A DNA stretch of 64,000 nucleotides from Reticulitermes speratus (Eukaryota > Arthropoda > Insecta > Blattodea > Rhinotermitidae), in NCBI GenBank assembly GCA_021186555.1, contig JAJKFL010000013.1, positions 42,360,644 to 42,424,643 on the forward strand, in the 5' to 3' direction. Below are positions 1 through 10,691 of this stretch, in pieces. The first letter of the stretch is position 1, and each line of letters begins with the position of its first letter. A program made the position numbers and the translations under genes. The notes below the pieces were generated by a model. The model saw only the letters and a list, made by a program, of their open reading frames with translations. It had not been told where the DNA came from and did no database searches.

Positions 1-699
1 ACAGATCACACTTTACATGCACAGAAGTAAAGACCTGTTGAGAAGCAACGCAGCAGGTTGTGGCTACAAAAGTCACTAGCCTGGCTCAGAAGATAGCTAC
101 TATGGCACGTAGTGGCTGAAAGCTGTACTAGTTGCCAGTCTTGGTGCTAGCAGTGACTTTGGGAACTTTGGATACATCTTCATATATCTATGCTGGCATT
201 GTCATGCAAAAAATATGTAAAAATTCAGTGGTTTGAAAATGATCAAGAGAAAACTTTGTGTCAGTAACGAGGCATTTCAAGCATAATATCCCTCTGCTTC
301 CTCTTACCTGTCGAAATATAATCACATGGTACAAGACAACCTATGTTACTGGAGTGTCAGCTAGAAAATGCATGAATTTCTGACAGATATGTTCTTCACA
401 ATGCCATACATTCTAAAAATGGTTATCATATTCACCAAATTTGAGATCTTGTCTTGCATATCATTGTCAATCAGTAGTGATGTAATATAACCCATTTTCA
501 TGAAAATATTAGTCACTGGGACTTCTGTCAAACATGTACCTGTTAATTTAACAGAAACCCTGTACTGTCCATAATGCAGGGTGAACACATGAAAGGTAGA
601 TCATTTTAATGTTTCTCAAGAAGTAAGAGGCACAGGAATGAAAACTAAACTTGCATGATCAAGTTCGTGTGACCACAGTAACACTTTACAGGTGTCTGG
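1..699. other. No gene recognised, CpG-poor
   Basis: I see no coding exon, RNA gene or element end here. Reading frames are short and match no family I know. CpG content is low, as in the gene bodies further right, so this could be intron or UTR of a gene lying mostly to the left. That is inference only. Confidence 0.3.
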
Positions 700-1680
700 T
701 CAGGTAACTGTGGGTAGCCCAGCACATATTGTATCTCTATTCAAGTTCAGTCTGCACATTTCTAAGTATGGCAGGTGCAACTGTAGCTGCTACAGCTCAT
801 ATCTTCCAGCAAGTCAGGGCAAAGTGGTGGGCAGTTGAATTTAAATGTTATCCTTTATGTGCTGCCACAAGGGAAATCAAGTGGTACAAGGTCAGGGAAA
901 CACAGTGGCCAGGTGATAGGGCCGTTTGTATCAATCCATTTCCATGGCAAATGGTGTCATGTCAGGGGAAGGAGGTGGCCACATCCTAGGACCACCCATG
1001 CCAATGTATTTGTGTGGAAACCCAGTACAAGCATTTCCTTCTGAACTGCAACATGAAAATTAAGAAACACTGTGTATTGCTGGAATAGCATGTAATTAGG
1101 ATGGTCCCCTTCCAAAACAACATGAGAAATTCCTCTAATGTGTCTATATACACTGCACCAGTAACAGTGTGGAAACAAACGCCCAAGAAATTTTTGTTTG
1201 GCTAAAGCATGAAAGACATTGAACTTGATATTATCCCTTGTGCCTTCAATCCCTGCCTGCAAATTGTTCCCCCAGATTCTAACATTATGTCAGTTAACAT
1301 GCCTGGACAGATGGGAAGTGGCTTCATCGGTAAACAGTTTTGGCTGTAAACAGTTTGTCATTTTCAGTTTCGAAAGAATGTCACAGGAAATTTGTAACAA
1401 AGTTTTTGCTGTGCACTGTTAACATCATGTAACAGTGGACATTTTTAACTATTAGATCTCAGATGTTTTCACAGAATTTTTGCACTGTGAATTGTGGCAC
1501 ACTTAATTGTCGGTTTTCTTGGACTGCAAACAAAAGCTGCTGAAACTTCATTTGCCTTAGCTCCAGTGACTGGTCGTTTATTAGGGCTTTTCCCTTTACA
1601 AATGCAGACAGCTTCAAAGAACAAATTGCACCACTAGCAGATGCACATTTTAGTGGTTCACTACCGTCTCACTGTTTACA
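700..1680 (-). pseudogene. Decayed mariner-like transposase relic
   Basis: On the minus strand, scattered blocks recall a Tc1/mariner-type transposase with an N-terminal helix-turn-helix. Around 1660-1480 a block reads like the family's linker (GKSPNKRP, then FVCSPRKPT). Around 985-960 and again near 900-880, WPPPSPDMTPF and WPLCFPDLVPLDF are two versions of the 'WPPRSPDLTPLDFFLWG' block that holds the third catalytic Asp. Stops and frame changes interrupt every block, so no working protein can be made. Two versions of the SPDL block may mean a local duplication. I saw no inverted ends. The family call rests on these motifs only. Confidence 0.55.
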
Positions 1681-3390
1681 GTGTTTCAAAGTTGCTGCCA
1701 ATGCAGAATCAAAATGTAGACACAGTTCACTCACCAGTCAAATACTACATCTACTTCACCAAAGGAACTGACCTACCCATGCCAAAATTGCACAACTGCC
1801 TACTTACCACCACATAAAATATAATATGTAAAATACTGCCCATTATATAATATTGTATAATATTTATGGAAGATTGCATTTGCAGTGAAGTAGACGCCAA
1901 GATGTGTTTCTACGTAAGTCTTCATTGGTACTTATTACAGATGACCAGATGAGAGGGTTGGTTCAGCTGTGACTAATACACAACTCTGCCTTGTTGAAAA
2001 CAATTCTAGACACACTTTCATTCATGTATGTCAACTTACATGCTACCAAAGCCAAAATGTTCAGCAATACAAGCTCTATTACATTGACAACATTTAATCT
2101 CCCCTGACTTCCTTGTTGACAATTTGACACAAATCAACCAATTTTTGCAGAAGTTAGACCCACTAAAATACTTTTCTCCCCACGTCTTTCACTCAGAACT
2201 TAAGAGCAGCTTCCTGCTCATGACTTTCATGATCCCAGAACAGTTTATCCTCTCATCGGACTACCGGACACAGTTTGTATTCAAGAACAAAAAAACTTCA
2301 CTGTGTAAGATGTGTAGTTCTTACACCAGTGACTGTTGGCTGTACTTTCTTTTGGAATGTGATGCTGTGGGGTTTTGTGGATACGTACCAGCATTTCTAA
2401 GGAACCTTCTACCTTGATTTGCTACCTTCAAGATGGAGGCAGTAGGTTCCATCAAAAAATAGCTACTGTACAAAATTCCATACCATAACGTATATGTAAG
2501 ATTATGTTGAAATTGTCAGTTTTATAGCATCATGTAAATGTTCTCTTCAGAGAAGGAACCTGATCAACTTTTACCTGTGGTTTACACAAAACACTCACAA
2601 AATTTACTGTTTTTTCAGCTGAGAATGAAGTACCTTTTCCATCAATATCAGTGATGTCATCAAAGATTTTGCAGCCATGAAGTCAATAAAAGTTCAGTTT
2701 TGAGTTTTTGGCCAGTATGATATATGAGACATGATTTGCCACAAACCAAAAGAAATTTCAATAAAATATTCTTTTAAATTCAGTTTTCTTATAAGGGGCA
2801 GTGACTGTGATCACTTACCACATTTCCCAAAAATATACCTACCCCATTGAAATGTCTACACTTTTAGTTCCAGGATCTGCTATGCGCTGGGGTTGATGAT
2901 TTGGAATGCTGCAAAAGTGCACTGTTGCTAACATTGCATGATCTGTGGCAGGTTTTATGTTTCTACAGAGTTTCATGTAGTCAAAACAAACTCTTGAGGT
3001 AGCACACTTTGATCAGTATCACTGCAATATCTTTATTAAGGTCAATTTCAATATTATTCCAGCTTACACATGTTTATTGCCATAAGGCATATGTGTTATA
3101 ATTGATTTAACTATCTTGGTAGTTGTAGTAAAAGAAAAACATATGCTAAGAGTGAAACCACCAGAGTAAGACTGCTGTCAGTTGCATATCCCACTGTTCA
3201 AAACCTCCTATGACCAGGAGACCAGTTGAGTTTTCTGTTTACAAGACTGGCCCTGCACAAGGGTAACCAAGCCACCTGCAGGGATCATACACTTCCACTC
3301 CCCTACATGCACCATTTCTTTCAACTTCTGGAATTCCGTATGATTTTTTAAATTCCCTCCGTCATTTCTGCTACAGCACTTTGCAAACGC
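1681..3390. other. No gene recognised
   Basis: Low-CpG, AT-rich sequence with only short open frames. The longest, 2124-2417 (+), resembles nothing I know and lacks convincing splice context. No repeat structure was seen. Confidence 0.3.
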
Positions 3391-3750
3391 GTGGTTACCA
3401 CTTGCTCACAGTACTATGAAAAACACAGATTACTACGAGGAGAATTAAACTAACGCTACTACCGGCCAATCTTGCAAATGTGGCTGTGAACACCACGGAT
3501 AACACGTACTATCGTCCTTGCTTTCAGCATATTGGCAACATGTTGGTTACCCACTTTTGGATTAGAGCGGAATTTCCCAGTATTACGTATTTTGTGTGAG
3601 CATGAATGCAATGTTGATGTTGCTGTAATTCCCACATTTGGGGAAGGAGTTATGAGCTGTCTATTTTGCCCTGAATTCTGGTAATAGACATAAGTGTATA
3701 CTTAAGAATGCTTTCAACAGTCAATTCTTACGTATGCAGAGTAACCCATA

Positions 3751-3776
3751 CACACACACACACACACACACACACA
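3751..3776. repeat. (CA)n microsatellite
   Basis: Thirteen CA units in a row, followed within 60 bp by a 13-base C run (3830-3842) and 300 bp later by a 14-base G run (4138-4151). No gene is visible between 3391 and 4435. Confidence 0.95.
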
Positions 3777-4435
3777 TGCGCGCAACCCAATGATCAGACA
3801 TCCAAAAATACTGTAACAAGTATATAAGGCCCCCCCCCCCCCAAACTGTAATGTACATTTCCAACATTTACTGAGTCGTTCAGCCCAGCCTTGGTGTACT
3901 TTTGTTGGCCAGTAGTTGCACAGTAATTCTGTAATCGATAACATGATGTTTTTTTTTTTCACAAGAAATCATTTGAACATTTTGTTTTTTATGGACAAAA
4001 GCGTGGTTCCACTTGTGGATAAATTAATAGTCAAAACAGTAGAATATGGAGTGCTTAAAACCCGCATGCACTGCATGAAAATCCTCTGCATTCGTCAAAA
4101 TTGGTTTTGGGTGTGCAGGATCTCGAAAATGAAGATTGGGGGGGGGGGGGGAGGTACATTTTCTGCATCTACTGTAATTACACATTGTTTATGACATTCC
4201 TGGTATCTTTGAACAAATAAAAATAAAATAAAATAAATGGTTTCCAGTGTTGGATTTCGTTTTATAGGTACATTCTTTATGTACGGTATACATTCCATGG
4301 ATCCAAAATTTAATCAAACTTACAATAGGACGTAAAACACGTTATAAAAATACCCAACACGCAATGGAGAAAACATTGTAAGCATTCCGAGTACAATATT
4401 CTTATGTTACACAAAAATCTTTGCTTGCAATTAAT

Positions 4436-4735
4436 AATAAAGTCACTGCGCTACAAGCCGAAAAGTCGCGGGTTCGATTCCCGTTGGCGTCATTGGAATT
4501 TTTCATTGACATAATCCTTTCGGTCGCACTATGGCCCTGGGGTCGACTCAGCCTCCAACAGAAATGATTATCAGGAATATTTCCTAGGGTGTAAAGGCGG
4601 CCGGTGCGTAGGACTTACCACCTTACCACTTTCATGTGCCGATTGTCTAGAAATATGGGAGCCTCAACATCCTGGAACCCTAAGGGCCTGTCCAGGCCTG
4701 TAATGGGATTGCTTTACCTATAAATTTGTCAACAG
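4436..4735 (+). mobile_element. tRNA-derived SINE, family A
   Basis: The head carries a clear pol III B box (GGTTCGATTCC, near 4471). The body has the family block around 4590 (GTAAAGGCGGCCGG, then an 'ACTTACCACC' stretch) and a pyrimidine-rich end at 'GCTTTACCTA'. The same body recurs at 6125, 35375, 38690 and 41265. It resembles Talua-type SINEs I associate with termites and cockroaches, but that family name is recollection. Confidence 0.7.
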
Positions 4736-5269
4736 AACAATGGGAGTGTGTATGTATTATCTTCTTAATGCTGCTTTAAACTGAGCCTTTTCATTCAGGA
4801 GACTTGTAAGTCTCAATTGTAAACTGTTGAATATTTTGTTGGCAGCATAGTGCATATGTGCTTTTTTAAAAACATGCACGTTTAGCAATAGGTGTTGTGA
4901 TTGTGCTTATTTTCTGTATGAATACTATGTTTTGCATAAATTGTTTTAAAATTGTTTTGGTTATTTGCTACGAAGTTCATTAATGAAAATATGTATTCAC
5001 ATGAAAAAAGGTGAAATCTCAAACCTGGAAACAGGAATTTTTAAGCTGTCCTCCAACCATAATTCTAACGATTGTCTTTACTGTTACTGTAAGATGAATT
5101 ACACCCAAGAATTATTCCATATTTTGTAAAAGTGGAAATGGCGAAATAAATTTCAGAGTATCAGTGTTGCTGATGTGACACATAGATCTAACTACGTAAC
5201 ATGCTGTACATAACTTAGGACCTTTATCGGAAGGTCAGATTTATGACATTGGTAAAGTTTTATTGTTTT

Positions 5270-6120
5270 ATAACATTACTTCCAGTTCCGAGTGCAATGA
5301 CCACAGTCCATGTATTCATTTCTATGATTTCATGCCGTGATGATTGTAGCCTTCCGCTTGAAGAAAAAGTTTCCAACTAAATTGCAATTTGAATTTTATC
5401 CACTATGAAATTGTATGTTATCGAATTCGAGGGAGCAGTAACCTTATAATTTGGGTTGTAAATTGTGCAAATAATAGGATATGCAAATTGCCCAGAGAAG
5501 TACGGCAGTATGTACTACATTGTATCAATCCGCCCCTGTATGACGCACCGGTAATTTGTCGTGATCCGGTAGTATAGTGTGGTGTAAAATTATAAGTATT
5601 TAGGCGTAATTTTGCTCCACTTTTAACAAGTAAGTGTTGTAAGGTAATAATAGATTACATTGTATGGTTAATGTTTAATATTATAGGGGTATGACAATCT
5701 GAATTGTACTTATAACCAATTGTGTGTGGAGTTCATTGAATCGATACACCAACTAATGTTGCTAGATGTGGTTGTTGAAATATTACTAGTATTATGTGCT
5801 AGTTTTATATCACGTAATTCATGGGCAGTATTGAATAAGGACAAATTCAGTTTGTATTATGTTTACCATACTTGTATGAAGTCGTGACGCATATAATTCG
5901 AGGTCGTTTGCTTTATGGCGGAAAACGCCATTCCATGGTTATATCGTCGGGCACATTATGTCGCCAATCCGTTCAGGAAGTTTTGGGACCGTTGCTTTGG
6001 TTGATACGAGCTGCGTATGCTAGTCGCTAAGGTAGTGTACGGGAGACGCCTGACCGCTTTGGCGTTGGATGAGTTGCATAACGCGTAATAATAGTCGTTT
6101 GTTAGGAGAAAGGCAGAGAA
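5270..6120. promoter_or_regulatory. CpG-rich block, candidate lark promoter/first-exon region
   Basis: CpG is much more frequent here than in the flanks, especially 5880-6080. The nearest downstream gene on this strand is lark, whose ATG exon begins at an acceptor (13178), so at least one 5' UTR exon must lie upstream. A possible donor (CTAAG then GTAGTG) is near 6030. In insects with gene-body methylation, promoters keep CpG, which fits. The CpG content is seen; the promoter role is inference. Confidence 0.2.
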
Positions 6121-6124
6121 GTTT

Positions 6125-6325
6125 TCGAATTTAGGCAGGCGCTAGAGGTTTTTCTCTTCGAAACGTCCAGCCTGGCACTGGTAGCCCACCCAGCCTCCCA
6201 TTCAGTGGGTACTAGGAGATGTTTCCCTGGTGGCAAAGCGGCCGGGGTGTGAGGCTGATCACTCCCCCCACTATGCTTTCATAGCCCATACAGGGACAGC
6301 TTTACCTCTACTTTTGCTTTTATAA
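6125..6325 (+). mobile_element. SINE family A copy, head missing
   Basis: The body matches the copy at 4436: a 'CCCAGCCTCC' stretch, 'CAAAGCGGCCGGGG' near 6235, 'GAGGCTGATCACTC', and an end at 'CAGGGACAGCTTTACC'. The tRNA-like head with the B box is not recognisable, so this copy is probably 5'-truncated. Same orientation as the other family A copies. Confidence 0.6.
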
Positions 6326-6689
6326 ATACATTTTATGCTGAAACAACCGTTCCAGTCGAGTGACTAGGAAAATACCTTTTGATTTGGAGTTTGCAAGGTT
6401 GATAGGTGAGATGAATAAGCCTGTGAAATAACACAAGTTTGCCTGTACGAAATATCTTGCCTGGTTCAGTACTGTATGTGACTGCTGGTCAGGTAAGATT
6501 GAAGGCATTGCTTATTTCTGCTGATCAGTAATGCCAGGAATCGGTTTCATGTATTTGACTTAGAGTTTTGGGTTGTCGTACCAGTGTGGTACATTTTTTA
6601 ATCAACCAGTGATGGGAATTGGAATTTTCTGACTGATTGTGGCTTTGACATGGCAAACTTTTTATTAGTGGACCATGTAAGAAAAGAGC

Positions 6690-7075
6690 TGAAGGTCTAC
6701 TTAAACTGAGCAGGCATCAACTAAGATTGGTAGTTGCATTCTTCACAGGCCATGCTACTGTGAGGAAGCACCTGAATATTATGGGCCTCTTTGATGGAGA
6801 TCTGACCTGCAGATTTTGCAGGTCGGAGACAAACTGTACCATATTATTTGTTGTTGCGAGGCGTTGGCTTGTCGACGCTATAAGTTTTTGGGAAGCTATT
6901 TGCTGAACCAAGAGATATAAGCATGGCTTCATTAAAAGACTTGTGTCTCTTCGTTAGAGGCACAGGGCTAATGAACCAGTGCTGAATGGAATACTTAGGG
7001 CTACACAAGCCTAAGGCTGCAGTGCATCCGGAGCTTTTGCCAACGGGCCCTTTGGAAGAAGAAGAAGATGGTGGC
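6690..7075 (+). pseudogene. LINE C-terminal/3' end fragment
   Basis: Reading on the plus strand gives a degenerate version of the C-terminal region after the reverse transcriptase and RNase H of R1/LOA/I-type LINEs. It contains 'LVVAFFTGHATVRKHLNIMG' followed by a CRFC-type cysteine pair. Stops interrupt the rest, and it ends in a short GAA tract (about 7060-7070), suggesting a 3' terminus. A second, opposite-strand fragment of the same protein region lies at 49880-50145. The exact clade is not determined. Confidence 0.6.
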
Positions 7076-7438
7076 TTTGCTGTCTACACTGCTGTCTTCC
7101 TCCCATGGCATTTTGGTAGATCTTCATCTCCCTAGTCATTTGTTACCTATATCCTCGGTGTTACAATTGGCTTACAGTTTGAGGGCAGGGATGATCAGCT
7201 GTATTCCCATAGTCATCTTGGTGCCTACAAGAACTTTCTGTTAATTGTGAAAGTGTGTGCCATTGTTGGCTTTGTCTTTTTGAAGAGGAGTACATTCCAT
7301 ATTTGGGCAAATTTTAGATTTGGTCATTCCATTCATGTTAGATAATCATGGAGTTATTTCCTGGAGTTGCAGTTTGAAACAGCAAAAGGGTTTTAGTGGG
7401 ATCAGTGAGTGTGCTGAGGAACAGAAGGAAACCTATTA

Positions 7439-7470
7439 AGCTGGGTATCAACTGCGCGCGGCTGCCGTGC
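7439..7470 (+). repeat. Harbinger left terminal inverted repeat
   Basis: Pairs with 10210-10241. The outer 11 bases differ at two positions, and the inner GCGCGCGGCTGCC core is identical. Confidence 0.9.
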
Positions 7471-7670
7471 TAGGCAATGTTCGTTGCTTTGCCTCGCAAA
7501 GTCGAAACCATGTTACTGCGCTCGGCAGAACGAACACTGCCGCGCGCGAACTTGGCGCGTGTCGAGCCAAATCGGAGCGGTTTTTTGACCCGCGGCAAAG
7601 AGATTTCAGTGTGCTTTGCTCGTTCAGTTGAGACGGTCGTGTGGCGTTCCGGTGTTTCTTTCGCGGCAAA

Positions 7671-7902
7671 ATGGAGAATGAAAAGTGTCTGGCTCTCATA
7701 CAGCTTTATAAATCTAAAGAGGTATTGTGGAATTCAAAAAGTGCTAATTACCATAACAAAAGTATACGCGTGGACGCATGGAAGGACATAGGTGACGAAA
7801 TGAAAATGCCAGTTCAGGAGTTAAAAAAGAAGATGACAACTTTATTGGCCTCATACAGAAGAGAAAAGTCCCGAATTAAGAAGTCTCACATAACTGGTTC
7901 TG
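7671..7902 (+). CDS. MADF accessory gene, exon 1 (MADF domain)
   Basis: ATG at 7671; a TCAGTT initiator-like hexamer lies 42 bp upstream (7624). It ends one base into a codon at a GTACGT donor. The MADF hallmark Trp residues (LWN, AWKDI) are present. Confidence 0.82.
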
Positions 7903-9752
7903 GTACGTACATATTTATTAAATTGCTAGTATACCACTCGTATTATCTGTAATTATGCTAATACACTAATAATGTATTGTGTATTTACAGCTGTAGGTAC
8001 TGTTTACGTATCCAAGTGGTTCGCATTCAATGAATTCGACTTTATGGCCGACAAAAATACTCCCAACGATACTGTAGATACTTTGCCTGATGTAAGTATT
8101 TTTCATTACAATATTTGTAATCCTAGCATGACTAAGGGTGGGAAAAATTGCCCATCATTTTGATTGCCACAAATTGGGGCAATGAATGAAATCTCTCACT
8201 TCTCATACTCGTTGTGTTCGTGTGTAACATAATAATACATTTTTTACACTACGAATAATATATTTAAATGTCATTTGTTGGGCAATTGTGACCCACCTTG
8301 GTAATCCACTTTACAAAACATTTCTTGGTAATGTTAGGGTTAATAATTATATTGCCAAGGAATTGCCCCGTTTGTAACAAAATGTCTTGCAAGGTGCAAA
8401 CGTTTTTCCTTGGCATTCTTGCCTGCTCTTCGCGCAGTAACTCGAAGTGGTTGGAGTGATGATGCTTCGTGATCATTTCTCCATCGACCTGGAATTACTT
8501 GTCCATTGTTCTCCGTATCGAGACTACCTCTGGAAGTGTAAAGTGCACGTGAACTTGGTTGCTTTCTCAAAAAGTTATGTAAGTACAAAGTAGCCATAAC
8601 AATCCTTTTGGCTTTTTCCGGTTCTAATAATATTGGTTTTCGTAATACTCGAAAAACAGAACTTAGAATACCAAAAGCATTTTCGACCACTCTACTTGCT
8701 CGTGATAGTCTATAATTAAACACACTTTCAATAGAACCTCTATCAGGGTTTCCTTCAAATGGCTTCAGAGTATATTCATTTAATGCGAATGCTCTGTCAC
8801 CCAAGATATAGTAGGGAAGTTCAACTGCATACGGTACTTGAAGTATTGTCGGTGGCGGAATGTTCAACGAGTTTTCTTGTAGTTTTTTTACATAATTGAG
8901 TATTATTGAAGACACCGCCTTCAGATATTCTGCCTTGACAGCCTACATCAACATAGAGAAAATTGTAGTCCGCATCCACTAGAGCAAATAAAACAATGCT
9001 GAAAAATTGTTTGTAGTTATAATATTCTGTGCCAGAGTTCATAGGTGCTTGTAACATAACGTGTTTCTCGTCCATAGCACCTATAGCATGTGGAAAGTCC
9101 CACTTTTTCTCAAATTCTTGTGCAATAGCTAGCCATTCTTCTGAACTTGGAACCTGCAACAACAGAAATATATTTTAGATGTAGGATTTTTTTTCAGGAG
9201 CCTGGAACATCACATAGAGCCGAAACCTCTGGTTTCGAAAATCAAAATGAAGAGCTTGGTGTTGCTGTTGAAGGAATAACACCTTCTAGAACCCCAGAAG
9301 CACCTCGACGTAAAAGGGCCCTCACAGATCCTAGGTCTGCCAGCGCCGGAGCTAAAGAAGAAAATCAAACATTGTTACTGGAAGCGTTTGATATCCTCAA
9401 GTCCAGTGTAACCACACCGACAGACCCTTATTTTACATATGGCCAACATATCGCCAACGAGCTCCGAAAATATGACCCAAGCACCTTAGCACAAGTGAAG
9501 CATGCAATTAATAATGTTATTTTCGAAGCCGATATGGGGAAATATTCTTATGGATATTACACCCAAAACTACAGTCAGTCTCGAAGATCAGAGAATATAA
9601 TAGGGACTCCAACGCCAACTCCATCACCAGCTTCTGTACCATCAACGTCATCAGCTACTACCTATCTAACTGAACAAGAAAATCAGGAAAACGAAGCTGT
9701 TGGAGTCACAACTCTTCAAGAAACGATTGGATATTTTTCTTCAAACATTTAA
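7671..9752 (+). CDS. Harbinger-encoded MADF-domain accessory protein (three exons)
   Basis: Joining 7671-7902, 7991-8091 and 9198-9752 gives an uninterrupted 295-codon frame. Introns use GTACGT and GTAAGT donors and CAG acceptors, and phases match (1, then 0). Exon 1 reads as a MADF DNA-binding domain: 'LIQLYKSKEVLWNSKSANYH', a DAWKDIG block, and a basic 'ASYRREKSRIKKS' end. Exon 3 is a Ser/Thr/Pro-rich linker plus a helical block with conserved-looking 'DPYFTYGQHIANELRKY'. In this superfamily a DNA-binding partner protein helps nuclear import or end recognition by the transposase; that is family knowledge. The stop TAA overlaps an AATAAA signal (9751-9756). Intron 2 contains the whole second exon of the opposite-strand transposase gene. 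Confidence 0.82.
7991..8091 (+). CDS. MADF accessory gene, exon 2
   Basis: Acceptor TTTACAG, donor GTAAGT. It encodes 'SKWFAFNEFDFM', the short aromatic block that usually follows a MADF domain in these transposon proteins. It ends in phase 0. Confidence 0.78.
8340..9153 (-). pseudogene. Transposase exon 2 (DDE catalytic part)
   Basis: Opens VPSSEEWLAIAQEFEKKW after a TTGTTGCAG acceptor and ends IPWQYNY then stop. The frame switches at the poly-T tract 8883-8889 between GGVFNNTQL and KKLQENSLN. The slip is in a homopolymer, so a sequencing error is possible for this one defect. Confidence 0.82.
9198..9752 (+). CDS. MADF accessory gene, exon 3
   Basis: Acceptor TTTTTTTTCAG; opens in phase 0 with EPGTSH. 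The exon lies wholly within the transposase intron on the other strand (9866-9154). Low-complexity 'TPTPTPSPAS' near the C terminus. Confidence 0.8.
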   Translation, partial: EPGTSHRAETSGFENQNEELGVAVEGITPSRTPEAPRRKRALTDPRSASAGAKEENQTLLLEAFDILKSSVTTPTDPYFTYGQHIANELRKYDPSTLAQVKHAINNVIFEADMGKYSYGYYTQNYSQSRRSENIIGTPTPTPSPASVPSTSSATTYLTEQENQENEAVGVTTLQETIGYFSSNI

Positions 9753-9756
9753 TAAA
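9751..9756 (+). terminator. Poly(A) signal overlapping the MADF gene stop
   Basis: AATAAA shares two bases with the TAA stop codon (9750-9752), an economical arrangement typical of compact transposons. Confidence 0.55.
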
Positions 9757-9866
9757 AACATTCAATTAAAATTGGAAATGCCACTAATTCAGTGGTTACT
9801 TCTTGCCAATATTGTGAAAAATAAATACATACTAATCTGAAAATCTGATGTTTTATTTTGACTTAC

Positions 9867-10092
9867 CTTAATACATTCTTTCAGGGCCTCGATGATAGTA
9901 TCGCAAACCTCGGGCACTATTCTTGATATACTTTGTTTGGACACGCGGAAAAGGTATTGCAAGCTTGTATAGGAGTCTCCAGTGGCTAAGAATCTCAAAG
10001 TAATAGCCAACCTCTCCCTCACAGTAATCGCTTCTTTCTTCGATAATGTTGAACATCAACATAAAGGCAGCCGCTGCACGTGCAGTATTCAT
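9867..10092 (-). pseudogene. Transposase exon 1 (helix-turn-helix part)
   Basis: ATG at 10092, about 15 bp after a TCAGTT initiator-like hexamer (minus strand, 10112-10107). The ATG frame runs to IIEERSD; the family sequence resumes one frame over at KKEAITVRERL. About 70-80 family residues appear deleted between them. Donor TAAG|GTAAGT. Confidence 0.75.
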
Positions 10093-10209
10093 GGTGATCT
10101 CGCGAGAACTGAGGAACAGCGTCGATCAACAGCCGCGCTCGATGCTGGGTAAACACGAACACGGTTACCCACACACAAACGAACGAGTTTGCCGCTCACG
10201 AACAGCTGC

Positions 10210-10241
10210 GCGTGGCAGCCGCGCGCAATCGATACACGGCT
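10210..10241 (-). repeat. Harbinger right terminal inverted repeat
   Basis: Partner of 7439-7470, followed directly by the TTA duplication. Confidence 0.9.
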
Positions 10242-10691
10242 TTAAGGTGAATGAGGGAGGATGGCCTTAGCGTGTTATCTGCCATGTGGGTAGTGTTTGG
10301 TTGGGGATGAAAGTGTGATTTTTTTAACAGGTTCATTGTCTGTACTGTTGCAGCATAATCACATAGCATAGTAGTTTAAAACAAGGTATGCATTAATGAG
10401 AATAGGAGCCACCCTTAACTAATCTTGTAAGACTTAATTTTTTTACAAGTTTTCATTCACCGATACCTTGAAATGCTCGTATTTATTATCCAAAGTAATA
10501 TAATTCAATGGCATTTGTTATGTCAATGTAATGCAGTGTGTCCATTTTATTGTGTCCTTGAGCATGGCAGATGTCATTGTAGCTTTATCATATAGGAGAT
10601 CAGCATCCACCAGGAACTTACTTATTTCATAGAACAGTCTTGAAGTGGTGACCTTAAGCTTCCAAGTGGGCCTTGCCACTTTCTGAAAATA

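Larger units (their letters stand above)
8338..10092 (-). pseudogene. PIF/Harbinger transposase gene, disrupted
   Basis: Two exons, 10092-9867 and 9153-8340, joined by a GTAAGT...TTGCAG intron. The protein follows the DDE_Tnp_4/HARBI1 layout: an N-terminal 'MNTARAAAAF' start, a helix-turn-helix block (RERLAITLRFLATGDSYTSL), the first Asp in GAMDEKH, the second-acid region in GRISEGGVF, and the Glu in RVVENAFGIL. Three defects are visible. Part of the N-terminal region between FNIIEE and KKEAITV is missing, with a frame change at the junction. A one-base slip occurs in a run of seven T (8883-8889). The second catalytic position reads Glu (codon 8920-8922) where relatives have Asp in SDGGV. Any of these should abolish activity. 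Confidence 0.85.
7439..10241. mobile_element. PIF/Harbinger DNA transposon, complete ends, 2.8 kb
   Basis: The element starts AGCTGGGTATC and ends GATACACGGCT. The two ends form about 32 bp of imperfect inverted repeat sharing the GCGCGCGGCTGCC core. It is flanked on both sides by TTA (7436-7438 and 10242-10244), the usual PIF/Harbinger target duplication. Inside are an intact MADF-domain accessory gene on the plus strand and a broken Harbinger transposase gene on the minus strand, with their exons interleaved. CpG is far denser than in the flanks, consistent with a fairly recent insertion. The accessory gene looks usable, but this copy cannot make its own transposase. Confidence 0.93.

Noticed and set aside
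4436..4500. A true tRNA gene
   Set aside because: A B box is present, but the sequence cannot be folded by eye into a full cloverleaf, and it continues into a SINE body shared with four other loci.
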